Shown: positions 1 through 7,357 of the stretch, piece after piece
Layout: each line of letters begins with the position of its first letter
How positions within the stretch are numbered: the stretch's first letter is position 1
NCBI GenBank assembly: GCA_003052455.1
Contig: QAPD01000021.1
Location: 1 to 44,889 of the forward strand
Origin: Sphaerisporangium cinnabarinum
GTDB lineage: Bacteria > Actinomycetota > Actinomycetes > Actinomycetales > Cellulomonadaceae
Direction of reading: 5' to 3'
DNA: 44,889 nt
The notes under the pieces: model-generated
Seen by the model: the letters and a program-made list of their open reading frames with translations, nothing else
Told to the model about the DNA's origin: nothing
The model's database searches: none
Made by a program: the position numbers and the translations under genes

Positions 1-197
1 TGCTGCAGCATGACCTCGCTCACCAGCACGCCCCACGCGGCGCGGTCCGCGGCCCGCCACGGCCGGTCGCAGGCGGTCGCGCCGAACCAGCGCCCGACGG
101 CGTCGCGCAGCCCCGCGTGCGGGTCCCCGGGGGCCGTCCGCGGCAGCGGGCGGGCGGGGCCGCCGGTGCGCGCCGGGCGCGGGGCAGGGCCGGTCAT
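1..197 (-). CDS. mutY: A/G-specific adenine glycosylase MutY, N-terminal part (cut by window edge)
   Basis: Base-excision-repair glycosylase that removes adenine mispaired with 8-oxoguanine. Reading the minus strand from the ATG at 197 gives 65 complete codons before the window ends. A low-complexity Pro/Arg/Gly leader of about 30 residues is followed by RDAVGRWF, PWRAADRAAWGVLVSEVMLQ. The PWR...W-x-LVSEVMLQQ string is the hallmark start of the MutY/Nth helix-hairpin-helix glycosylase fold. The catalytic Asp, the HhH and the Fe-S cysteines lie outside the window. mutY near disA and radA is a common actinobacterial arrangement and supports the call. The gene is transcribed divergently from the membrane protein that starts at 341. 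It is partial only because the window stops here. Confidence 0.85.
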   Translation of the reverse strand, partial: MTGPAPRPARTGGPARPLPRTAPGDPHAGLRDAVGRWFGATACDRPWRAADRAAWGVLVSEVMLQ

Positions 198-229
198 GGG
201 TGGGTCCTCGGGAGGGTCGGGGCCGTCGG

Positions 230-252
230 GTCGGGACACATTGTGCCCCGAC
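230..252. promoter_or_regulatory. 11-bp-arm palindrome between mutY and the divergent membrane-protein gene
   Basis: GTCGGGACACA, one T, then TGTGCCCCGAC: the arms match at 10 of 11 positions around position 241. It sits 33 bp upstream of the mutY start and about 50 bp before the TAGCGT hexamer (301-306) that could be the -10 of the divergent gene. The geometry fits a shared operator, though a small terminator-like hairpin cannot be excluded. I do not recognise the cognate regulator. Confidence 0.4.
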
Positions 253-340
253 CTCGACCGTCGTCGGCGCGGCACCGGCCCCGCGGGGCGGCCCCGCGGC
301 TAGCGTGGGCCCGACCAGCACGAGCACGACGGAGGACCCC

Positions 341-1186
341 GTGAGCACGCCGCGGACCGACCGCACCCCGAGGCCGAGCACCCGCCCGAGCGCCGGGCGG
401 GGCGCGCCCACGCGCGCCGCCCTCCTGCGCCGTCGGCTCCTCGCGCTCCTCCTGCTCGTGGCGCTCGTCGTCGGTCTGGTGCTGCTCGGCCAGGTGGCCG
501 TCCGCGCCGTCGGGCCGCTGCTGAGCGGGGGCGCGAGCGCCCAGGAGGGCAAGTCCCCGCCGCCCACGCCCGAGGCCGCCGGGCCGCCCCGGGACTGCAC
601 GGCGACCTCGCTCGAGCTCGCCGTGACGACGAACGCCGCCGAGTACGAGCCCGGGCGCGCCGTGCAGCTCGACGTGACCGTCCGGCAGTCCGGCGGGCGG
701 CCGTGCCTCGTGGACGGCTCCGACGCGGGACGTCAGGTGCTCGTCTACTCGGGCGACGAGCTCGTGTGGTCGTCGGCCCACTGCGGGTCCACCGAGCGCC
801 TGCTCCTCATGAGCACGGGAGACGAGGACCCGTCGCGGCTCGTGCGGTGGGACCGCCGCCGCTCGGTCGAGGGCTGCGCGCCCGACCAGCCGGAGGTGGG
901 CCCCGGGACCTACACGGCGGTGCTGAGCATCGCGGGCGTCGAGGGCGCGACGAGCGAGCCTGTGACCTTCACGCTGCTCGCGCCGCCCGAGCCGACGCCG
1001 GACCCGGCCGAGCCCACCGCCCCGGCCGACGGGACCACCCCGCCGGAGGGGACGGCTCCTGCCGAGGGGACGGCCCCCGCGGACGGGACACCGCCGCCGG
1101 AGGGGACGGCTCCTGCCGAGGGGACCGCGCCCGCGGAGGGCGCCGAGCCGCAGGCCCCGGCAGCGCCGACGACCGACGGCGCGTAG
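341..1186 (+). CDS. Membrane-anchored extracytoplasmic protein of unknown function with Pro/Glu/Thr repeats
   Basis: No function recognised. I start it at GTG 341 because a GGAGG lies 5-9 bases upstream and the longer frame only adds an Arg/Pro-rich stretch. The 281-residue product has a basic N-terminus, one hydrophobic segment (about residues 29-51, LLALLLLVALVVGLVLLG), a Pro-rich linker, and a domain of about 125 residues with Cys near DCTATSLEL, RPCLVDG, SAHCGS and EGCAPD. That domain looks like an Ig-like/BsuPI-type beta-sandwich (regular beta pattern, GPGTYTAVL end). The C-terminus is a low-complexity tail of EGTAPA/PPPEG hexapeptides. It probably faces outside with the tail in the cell wall. 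A possible -10 (TAGCGT) lies at 301-306. The neighbours give no functional clue. Confidence 0.7.
   Translation: MSTPRTDRTPRPSTRPSAGRGAPTRAALLRRRLLALLLLVALVVGLVLLGQVAVRAVGPLLSGGASAQEGKSPPPTPEAAGPPRDCTATSLELAVTTNAAEYEPGRAVQLDVTVRQSGGRPCLVDGSDAGRQVLVYSGDELVWSSAHCGSTERLLLMSTGDEDPSRLVRWDRRRSVEGCAPDQPEVGPGTYTAVLSIAGVEGATSEPVTFTLLAPPEPTPDPAEPTAPADGTTPPEGTAPAEGTAPADGTPPPEGTAPAEGTAPAEGAEPQAPAAPTTDGA
1040..1147 (+). repeat. 54-bp tandem direct repeat inside the Pro-rich tail
   Basis: Two adjacent copies with a period of 54 bp (18 codons) begin at 1040 and 1094. The first 32 bases of each unit are identical. Each unit encodes three EGTAPA-like hexapeptides. The structure is prone to slippage, so repeat number may vary between strains. 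Confidence 0.75.
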
Positions 1187-1379
1187 CGGCGGAGCCCGGT
1201 GCTCGACGGCCGTCCACCCGGCCCGAGCGCTCCGGCCTGCCGTCGGCTTCCGCTTCCGCTGCCGCGCCTCGCCGGGCCGGCCGTGCCCGGGGACGCGGGG
1301 AGACCCGCCGCCGTCGTGTCGGCTCGGCGACGACCGCGACGTGCCGTGTGGCGCAGGGCACAGCACCCTGTCAGATAAA

Positions 1380-1398
1380 TAAGGTTAGGCTCTCCTAA
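1380..1398 (+). promoter_or_regulatory. DtxR/IdeR-type iron box upstream of the siderophore importer
   Basis: The sequence TAAGGTTAGGCTCTCCTAA matches the classical DtxR consensus TTAGGTTAGGCTAACCTAA at 16 of 19 positions. It lies 44 bp before the start of the binding-protein gene and follows an AT-rich ATAAATA that could serve as the -10. From the family it is expected to shut off the operon when Fe(II) is plentiful. The rest of the 256-bp gap (1187-1379) shows nothing else I can support. Confidence 0.8.
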
Positions 1399-1442
1399 CG
1401 GTCACGTCGACCGCATCCTTCGACCTTCCGGGAGACCTCGTC

Positions 1443-2456
1443 ATGCCCTCGCGCCCCACGACCCGACGCCTCGTCGCCGTCCTCGCGGCCGGCCCGCTCG
1501 CTCTCGCCCTGGCTGCGTGCGGCTCCGGCGACGAGAGCGGTGCGGGAGGTGCCGGGGAGACCACCACGTCCGCGGCTCCGTCGACCGTCACGATCGAGGA
1601 CAACCACGGGACCGTCGAGGTGCCGGTGAACCCGGAGCGGGTCGTCGCGCTCGACAACCACGTCTTCGAGACGCTCTCCGCGTGGGAGGTCCCGCTCGTC
1701 GCCGCGCCCAAGGGCATCATGGGCGACGGGCTGTGGCCCGAGTACACCGAGGACGACGCCGTGCTCGACGTGGGGATGCACCGCGAGCCGAACCTCGAGT
1801 CCATCGTCGCGGCCGAGCCCGACCTGATCATCGGCGGGTACCGGTTCTCGGACAGCTACGACGACATCAAGGCCCAGAACCCCGACGCGGTGGTCGTCGA
1901 GCTCGCCCCGCGCGACGGCGAGGACCAGTCGTCGGAGCTGGTCCGGCAGATCGAGATCCTCGGCCAGATCTTCGACCGCGAGGACGAGGCCGACGCGATC
2001 GTCGCCGACTACGAGGCAGCCGTGGCCGACGCGAAGGAGGCCTACGACGGCGAGAGCACGGTCGTCGGCCTCATCACGTCGGGCGGCGAGATCTCCTACA
2101 GCGCGCCGGTGACCGGCCGCAGCATCGGCACCCTCTTCCCGACCCTCGGGCTCGAGCCGGCGATCGAGCAGGCCGCCGAGGACACCTCGCACGGTGACGA
2201 CATCAGCGTCGAGGCGATCGCTGCCGCGAACCCGGACTGGATCGTCGTGCTGGACCGCGACGGCGCGGGCGTCGGCGAGGGGGAGTACCGCCCGGCTGCC
2301 GAGCTCGTCGGAGGCTCGGAGGCCCTCGCGGGGGTGACGGCGGTCGCGAAGGACCAGGTGGTCTACCTCGACCCGAACTTCTACCTCACCGAGGACATCC
2401 AGGCGTACACCGCGCTGTACGAGCAGATCGCCCAGGCGTTCTCCGGCGCCGCGTGA
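1443..2456 (+). CDS. Iron-siderophore ABC importer, substrate-binding lipoprotein (FecB/YclQ-like)
   Basis: Captures a ferric siderophore outside the membrane and hands it to the FecCD-type permeases encoded next. The 337-residue protein has a lipoprotein signal with lipobox LAAC (Cys26) and then GSGDESG. The mature part has the two-lobed periplasmic-binding-protein-III fold: VTIEDNHGTVEVPVNPERVVALDN at the N-lobe, EPDLIIGGYRFSD, EILGQIFDREDEADAIVADYE across the linking helix, and AAANPDWIVVLDRD. An RBS-like GGGAGA precedes the ATG. The gene order (binding protein, permease, permease, ATPase) and the ATPase sequence resemble the Bacillus YclNOPQ petrobactin importer and Vibrio VctPDGC, so a catecholate or mixed-type siderophore is likely; this is inference. 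A DtxR box upstream supports the iron role. Confidence 0.88.
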   Translation: MPSRPTTRRLVAVLAAGPLALALAACGSGDESGAGGAGETTTSAAPSTVTIEDNHGTVEVPVNPERVVALDNHVFETLSAWEVPLVAAPKGIMGDGLWPEYTEDDAVLDVGMHREPNLESIVAAEPDLIIGGYRFSDSYDDIKAQNPDAVVVELAPRDGEDQSSELVRQIEILGQIFDREDEADAIVADYEAAVADAKEAYDGESTVVGLITSGGEISYSAPVTGRSIGTLFPTLGLEPAIEQAAEDTSHGDDISVEAIAAANPDWIVVLDRDGAGVGEGEYRPAAELVGGSEALAGVTAVAKDQVVYLDPNFYLTEDIQAYTALYEQIAQAFSGAA

Positions 2457-2472
2457 CCGGCCCGGCCGTCTC

Positions 2473-3480
2473 GTGAACCGCAACGCCTCCGCGACGCGGG
2501 CCAGGCCGCCCGTCGCCCCCGGCTCACCGCGGCCGGGACGGCGGGCGTCGCCCGGCCTGCTCGTCGCCGTCCTCGTGACGCTGGCCCTCGTCGTGACGTC
2601 CCTCTTCGTCGGGGTGTACGACCTGGGCGCCGAGGGCGGCGGCGAGATGTTCCTCGTCACGAGGCTCCCGCGGACGCTCGCCCTCGTGCTGGCCGGCAGC
2701 GCGATGGCCGTGAGCGGCCTGGTGCTCCAGCAGCTCACGCAGAACCGGTTCGTCGAGCCGACCACGAGCGGGACGAGCGAGTGGGCCGCGCTCGGCCTGC
2801 TCCTCTCCGTCATCCTCCTGCCGACCGCCGGCCTCGCGACCCGCATGGTGCTCGCGAGCGTCGCCGCGTTCGCCGGGACCATGGTCTTCATGGCGATCCT
2901 GCGTCGCGTGCAGGTGCGGAGCACGCTCGTCGTGCCCGTCGTCGGCATCATGCTCGGCGCGGTGGTCAGCGCGGTGACGACGCTCCTGGCGATCTCGACG
3001 AACTACCTCCAGCTGCTCGGGACGTGGTTCATGGGCAGCTTCACGAGCGTCGTCCGGGGGCAGTACGAGGTGCTGTGGATCGTCGCTGCGGTGTGCGCGG
3101 CGATCTTCGTCCTGTCCGACCGGCTCACGGTCGCCGGCCTCGGCCGCGACGTCGCGACGAACCTCGGTCTGGGCTACGAGCGGGTCGTCCTCCTGGGGAC
3201 GGCGCTCGTCTCGGTCGCCTCCGGCGTCACGACCGTCGTCGTCGGGTTCCTCCCGTTCCTCGGGCTGATCGTGCCCAACGTCGTCTCGATGCTGCGCGGG
3301 GACGACCTGCGCTCGAACCTGCCCTGGGTGTGCCTGGGAGGCGTCGGGCTCGTCACGGCCTGCGACATCGTCGGTCGCGTGGTCCGGATGCCCTTCGAGA
3401 TCCCCGTCGCGATGATCCTCGGGGTCGTCGGTGCGGCGGCGTTCGTGGCCCTGGTCCTGCGGGTGCAGCGCCGTGGTTGA
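2473..3480 (+). CDS. Iron-siderophore ABC importer, FecCD-type permease 1 (YclN-like)
   Basis: Inner-membrane half of the siderophore channel. The 335-residue GTG-started protein has about nine hydrophobic segments and typical FecCD landmarks: RLPRTLALVLAGSAMAVSGLVLQQLTQN near residues 63-90, TSGTSEWAALGLLLS, and the C-terminal GFLPFLGLIVPNVVSMLRGDD loop that contacts the ATPase. It starts 16 bp after the binding-protein stop and its end overlaps the next permease by 8 bp, so the four genes form one operon. It should pair as a heterodimer with the next product. Confidence 0.88.
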   Translation: MNRNASATRARPPVAPGSPRPGRRASPGLLVAVLVTLALVVTSLFVGVYDLGAEGGGEMFLVTRLPRTLALVLAGSAMAVSGLVLQQLTQNRFVEPTTSGTSEWAALGLLLSVILLPTAGLATRMVLASVAAFAGTMVFMAILRRVQVRSTLVVPVVGIMLGAVVSAVTTLLAISTNYLQLLGTWFMGSFTSVVRGQYEVLWIVAAVCAAIFVLSDRLTVAGLGRDVATNLGLGYERVVLLGTALVSVASGVTTVVVGFLPFLGLIVPNVVSMLRGDDLRSNLPWVCLGGVGLVTACDIVGRVVRMPFEIPVAMILGVVGAAAFVALVLRVQRRG

Positions 3481-4519
3481 GCTGACGACCGCGTCGCGAC
3501 GTGTCCGGCCCGGGACCGCCCCCGCACGGGTGGAGCGGCCGTGGCGCACGGTCGTCCGTTCGTACGGGTTCCGGCTCGGCGTCGTCGTCGCCGTCGCGCT
3601 CGCCGCCGCGGCGGGGATCCTCGCCTACGGCAACCCGGCCGCGCCCGGCTCGTCGGGGTTCTGGGTCATCGTCGGCAGCCGCCTCGCGTCGGTGGGGACG
3701 ATCCTCGTGGTCGCGTTCTGCCAGGGCGTGGCGACCGTCGTCTTCCACGCGGTGACGAACAACCGGATCCTCACCCCGTCGATCCTCGGGTTCGACGCGC
3801 TGTACCGGGTCGTCCAGACCGGTCTGGTGTTCTTCTTCGGCGCGGGAAGCCTCGCCGCGACGGACGGCCTGCCCAAGATCGCGCTCCAGAGTCTCCTCAT
3901 GGTCGGTTTCGCGTCGCTCCTCTACGGCTGGCTCTTCACCGGGACCCGGGCGAACCTCCACCTGCTGCTCCTCGTCGGGGTCGTCCTCGGCATGGGGTTC
4001 GGGGCGCTCTCCACGTTCATGCAGCGTCTCCTCACCCCCAGCGAGTTCGACATCCTCTCGGCGCGGCTGTTCGGCAACATCAGCGCCTCGGACGCGTCCT
4101 ACCTCCCCTGGGGCGCGCTCGTCTGTGTCGTGGTCGGCGCGGTGCTCTGGCGCCGCCGTCACGTGCTCGACGTCGTCTCGCTCGGCCGGGAGACCGCCAC
4201 GAGCCTCGGCGTGCGCCACCAGCGTGAGGTCATGCTGGCGCTGTTCCTCGTCGCGGTGCTCGTCTCGGTGTCGACCTCCCTCGTCGGACCGATGACGTTC
4301 TTCGGGTTCGTCGTCGCGATGCTCACCTACCAGGTCGTCGGCACGAGCCGGCACTCCCGCACGCTGCCCATGGTCGTCGCCGTCGCGTGCGCGACCCTCC
4401 TGCTCGCCTACTTCGTGCTGCGGCACGTCTTCTACGCGGCGGGGCTCGTGTCCGTCATCATCGAGCTCGGTGGCGGGCTCGTGTTCCTCGTCTACCTCCT
4501 CAGGAAGGGCCTGCGGTGA
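3473..4519 (+). CDS. Iron-siderophore ABC importer, FecCD-type permease 2 (YclO-like)
   Basis: Second half of the siderophore permease. I chose GTG 3473, which overlaps the previous gene by 8 bp; the frame opens further upstream, but that stretch lies within the first permease and is not permease-like. The 348-residue product has multiple membrane segments and the FecCD pattern: GSRLASVGTILVVAFCQGVATVVFHAVTNN, ITPSILGFDALYRV and the coupling region VGPMTFFGFVVAMLTYQVVGTSRH. Its final bases overlap the ATPase start (GTGA), implying translational coupling. Confidence 0.88.
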   Translation: MVELTTASRRVRPGTAPARVERPWRTVVRSYGFRLGVVVAVALAAAAGILAYGNPAAPGSSGFWVIVGSRLASVGTILVVAFCQGVATVVFHAVTNNRILTPSILGFDALYRVVQTGLVFFFGAGSLAATDGLPKIALQSLLMVGFASLLYGWLFTGTRANLHLLLLVGVVLGMGFGALSTFMQRLLTPSEFDILSARLFGNISASDASYLPWGALVCVVVGAVLWRRRHVLDVVSLGRETATSLGVRHQREVMLALFLVAVLVSVSTSLVGPMTFFGFVVAMLTYQVVGTSRHSRTLPMVVAVACATLLLAYFVLRHVFYAAGLVSVIIELGGGLVFLVYLLRKGLR

Positions 4520-5280
4520 TCACCCTCGACGACGTCACCAAGACCTACGGCGACGTCCACGCCCTCGGGCCGGTCGACCTCGAGATCCCGACCGGCGGGG
4601 TCACGGCGCTGGTCGGCCCGAACGGTGCCGGGAAGTCCACGATGCTCACGATCGTCGGCCGGCTGCTGTCGGCCGACGCCGGGCGGGTCACCGTCGGCGG
4701 TCTCGACGTGGTGACGGCCCACCCGCGGGCGCTCGCCCGGCGGCTCGCGATCCTGCGCCAGGAGAACCACTTCGTCGCACGGCTCACCGTCCGCCAGCTG
4801 GTGCGCCTCGGCCGGTTCCCGCACACGCAGGGCCGCATCACCCGGGACGACGAGGTCGCGGTGGACACGGCGCTCGGCTTCCTCGACCTCGTCGGCCTCC
4901 AGGACCGGTTCCTCGACGAGCTCTCGGGCGGCCAGCGTCAGCGCGCCTACGTCGCGATGGTGCTGGCCCAGGAGACGGAGTACGTGCTCCTCGACGAGCC
5001 GCTCAACAACCTCGACATGCAGCACGCCGTGTCGATGATGGCGCGTCTGCGCCGGGCCGCGGACGAGCTCGGCAAGACCGTCGTCCTCGTGGTCCACGAC
5101 GTCAACTTCGCGGCGGCCTACGCGGACCGGATCGTCGCGATGACCGACGGGACGATCCGCCACGTCGGCAGCCCCGAGGAGATCATGACGAGCGAGATCC
5201 TCACGGAGGTGTTCGCGACGCCGGTGACGGTCGTCGACGGTCCGGGCCACCCGCTCGCGGTCTACTACCGACCGGGGTGA
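4516..5280 (+). CDS. Iron-siderophore ABC importer, ATP-binding protein (YclP/FepC-like)
   Basis: Cytoplasmic ATPase that powers the importer. The 254-residue protein starts at GTG 4516, overlapping the permease stop. Motifs in order: Walker A GPNGAGKST (34-42), Q-loop LRQENHF, signature LSGGQRQ (136-142), Walker B VLLDEP (157-162), D-loop NNLDM, and H-loop VVHD (His194). The stretch around DEPLNNLDMQHAV is very like that of YclP, the petrobactin ATPase. All catalytic residues are present. It ends 36 bp from the convergent methyltransferase gene, with no obvious terminator between them. Confidence 0.92.
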   Translation: MITLDDVTKTYGDVHALGPVDLEIPTGGVTALVGPNGAGKSTMLTIVGRLLSADAGRVTVGGLDVVTAHPRALARRLAILRQENHFVARLTVRQLVRLGRFPHTQGRITRDDEVAVDTALGFLDLVGLQDRFLDELSGGQRQRAYVAMVLAQETEYVLLDEPLNNLDMQHAVSMMARLRRAADELGKTVVLVVHDVNFAAAYADRIVAMTDGTIRHVGSPEEIMTSEILTEVFATPVTVVDGPGHPLAVYYRPG

Positions 5281-5316
5281 GCGCTGCGCCCAGGGTCGTG
5301 GCGAGCGCGGCGGACG

Positions 5317-6039
5317 TCAGCGGCGGGCCAGGGCCCAGCGGAACGCGTTGCGCAGCAGGTAGGAGCCGTCGGGACGACGGAAGGGCCGCGCGGCGCGGAG
5401 CACGTCGGGGCGGAGCTCGGCGCGCAGCTCGTCCGACTCGCCGAACATGATCGCGGCGACGACCTCGTCCGCGTCGGCGAGCACCATCGGCGCGTCCGCG
5501 ACCCCTTCCGCGACCGGGGTGAAGCCGTGCTCGGCGAGGAGCGCGCCGAGGTGCCCCTCCTCGCGGCTCTCGTCGCTCGCCTCGTGGTCCTCGCCCGCGA
5601 CCGCACGCTCGAGGACGGTGAGGTCGTTCAGCGCGTCCTCGGCCCACGTCGCGACGGCGACCAGCTCGCCGACGCGGCGGCACTCGCTGAGCGTCCTCGC
5701 GACGTCGGTGAAGGCGAGCGCGTTGACGAGCGTCACGAGGTCGAAGGAGTCGTCGGGCCAGGGGAGGCGCTCCGCCTGCGCGACCCGCAGGTCCGCGTCC
5801 GGGCTGCGGCGCCGGGCGGCGTCGACCATCCCCGCGGCGGCGTCGCACCCGGCCGCGTCGGCCCCGCGGGCGACGGCCAGGGCGACGAGCTCGCCCGTGC
5901 CGCACCCGACGTCGAGCACGCGGGAGCCCGGCCCGACGCCCGCGGCGTCGAGGATCGCCCGCTGCGCGGGCTCGGCGGCGGGCGCCCACCAGCGCGCCCA
6001 GGCGTCGGCCAGTGCCGACCACTCGTCGACGTGGTCCAC
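5317..6039 (-). CDS. Class I SAM-dependent methyltransferase (UbiE/Methyltransf_11 type)
   Basis: Transfers a methyl group from S-adenosylmethionine to an unknown small molecule. The 240-residue product has the SAM-binding motif I VLDVGCGTGE (41-50), the acidic motif II region AAGCDAAAGMVDAARR, motif III-like PWPDDSFDLVTLVNAL and a C-terminal cap. It starts 37 bp downstream of disA on the same strand, so it is probably the last gene of that group. The name of the family does not predict a substrate. Nothing links it to c-di-AMP beyond position. Confidence 0.8.
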   Translation of the reverse strand: MDHVDEWSALADAWARWWAPAAEPAQRAILDAAGVGPGSRVLDVGCGTGELVALAVARGADAAGCDAAAGMVDAARRRSPDADLRVAQAERLPWPDDSFDLVTLVNALAFTDVARTLSECRRVGELVAVATWAEDALNDLTVLERAVAGEDHEASDESREEGHLGALLAEHGFTPVAEGVADAPMVLADADEVVAAIMFGESDELRAELRPDVLRAARPFRRPDGSYLLRNAFRWALARR

Positions 6040-6076
6040 GGTCCCCTCCGTGTGCGTCGTGCGGACGGTCGGAGCG

Positions 6077-7162
6077 TCAGACGTAGCGCTCGAGGATGCT
6101 CGACTCCGCGAGCCGGGACAGGCCCTCGCGCACGGCGCGGGCCCGCTGCTCGCCGACGCCGTCGACCGTCATGAGGTCGTCGATGCTCGCCGCGAGGAGC
6201 TTCTGCAGGCCGCCGAAGTGCGCCACGAGCCGGTCGATGATCGTCGCGGGCAGGCGCGGCACCTTCGACAGGAGGCGGTACCCGTGCGGGGCGACCGCGG
6301 CGTCGAGCGCGTCGCCGCCGCCCGGCAGGTCGAGCACGCGGCCGATCTGGCCGAGGTCGAGCAGCTGCGTGGAGTCGAGGCCGCCGAGGGCCTTCTGCAC
6401 GTCCGCGAGCGAGCGGTCCTTGCGGCCCAGGTCGACGTAGTCGCGGATGACGAACTCGCGGTCCGAGCCGATGCCCCCGATGAGCTCGTCGAGCTGGAGG
6501 GCGAGGAGGCGGCCGTCGGTGCCGAGCTCGATGACGTACCCGGCGATCTCCTCGGAGATGCGGGCGACCATCTCGAGGCGCTGCACCACCGCGCAGACGT
6601 CGCGCACCGTGACCAGGTCCTCGATCTCGAGCGCGGACAGCGTGCCGGACACCTCGTCGAGGCGCGCGCGGTAGCGCTCGAGCGTCGCGAGCGCCTGGTT
6701 GGCGCGCGACAGGATGGTGTCGGAGTCCTCCAGGACGTGGCGCTGCCCGCCGACGTACAGCGCGACGATCCGCATCGACTGGCTCACCGAGATGACGGGG
6801 AAGCCGCTCTGCTTCGCCACGCGCTCGGCCGTGCGGTGCCGCGTCCCGGACTCGGTCGTCTCGATCGTCGGGTCCGGCAGGAGCTGGACGGCGGCGCGCA
6901 GGATGCGGTTGGCGTCGCGGTCGAGCACGACGGCGCCGTCCATCTTCGACAGCTCGCGCAGCCGCGTCGCGGAGAACCCGACGTCGAGCTGGAAGCCGCC
7001 CGAGCACATCTCCTCGACGACCTTGTCCAGGCCCAGCACGATGAGCGCGCCGGTCCGGCCGCGCAGGATGCGCTCGAGACCGTCACGGAGCTCGGTGCCC
7101 GGTGCCACGGCGGCGAGGGTCTCCCGGAGCAGCTCGTCGGGGTGCGCGGGGGAGTTGGCCAC
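6077..7162 (-). CDS. disA: DNA integrity scanning diadenylate cyclase DisA
   Basis: Condenses two ATP to c-di-AMP, the messenger that controls K+ and osmolyte balance, and slows at branched DNA. The 361-residue protein has the family's usual length and layout. The N-terminal DAC domain carries DGA (75-77) and GTRHRTAER (106-114), the residues that bind ATP and metal. A helical linker follows ([23 protein letters not shown]). The C-terminal RuvA-like helix-hairpin-helix includes [20 protein letters not shown] and [16 protein letters not shown]. It starts with GTG at 7162. A TAGGAT hexamer ends only 6 bases before the start codon, so its mRNA is probably leaderless. It follows radA on the same strand. 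Confidence 0.97.
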   Translation of the reverse strand: MANSPAHPDELLRETLAAVAPGTELRDGLERILRGRTGALIVLGLDKVVEEMCSGGFQLDVGFSATRLRELSKMDGAVVLDRDANRILRAAVQLLPDPTIETTESGTRHRTAERVAKQSGFPVISVSQSMRIVALYVGGQRHVLEDSDTILSRANQALATLERYRARLDEVSGTLSALEIEDLVTVRDVCAVVQRLEMVARISEEIAGYVIELGTDGRLLALQLDELIGGIGSDREFVIRDYVDLGRKDRSLADVQKALGGLDSTQLLDLGQIGRVLDLPGGGDALDAAVAPHGYRLLSKVPRLPATIIDRLVAHFGGLQKLLAASIDDLMTVDGVGEQRARAVREGLSRLAESSILERYV

Positions 7163-7168
7163 GGTCGA

Positions 7169-7174
7169 ATCCTA
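7169..7174 (-). promoter_or_regulatory. -10 hexamer TAGGAT for a probably leaderless disA transcript
   Basis: On the minus strand TAGGAT is followed by six bases and then the GTG start codon. There is no room for a Shine-Dalgarno sequence, and the expected transcription start falls on the start codon. This is the usual signature of leaderless mRNAs in actinobacteria. The 195-bp gap to radA holds nothing else that I can identify. Confidence 0.55.
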
Positions 7175-7357
7175 CGCTGCGAGCCCATCGCCACCCTCGG
7201 GAAACCCCCGGGACGCGCCACAAAGCGGTCACGATCCGGTCTCGGCGGTCCCGCCGCAGCCGAGCCGTCCGGCCCGGCCACCGGTAGACGTGCCCTCCGG
7301 CGACGGTGCCGACAGGGCCGTGGGCCTCGGTACCGAGGCCGCCGCCCGGTCCTCGCC

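Noticed and set aside
1-303. Small plus-strand frames at the left edge (for example 10-303)
   Set aside because: They are shadows of mutY on the minus strand and of the intergenic region; no ribosome site or recognisable sequence.
1040-1147. Repeats considered as a CRISPR-like array
   Set aside because: Only two adjacent 54-bp units in frame with a Pro-rich protein tail, without spacers or cas genes.
5281-5316. Terminator between the convergent ABC ATPase and methyltransferase genes
   Set aside because: I found no stem of useful length in the 36-bp gap.
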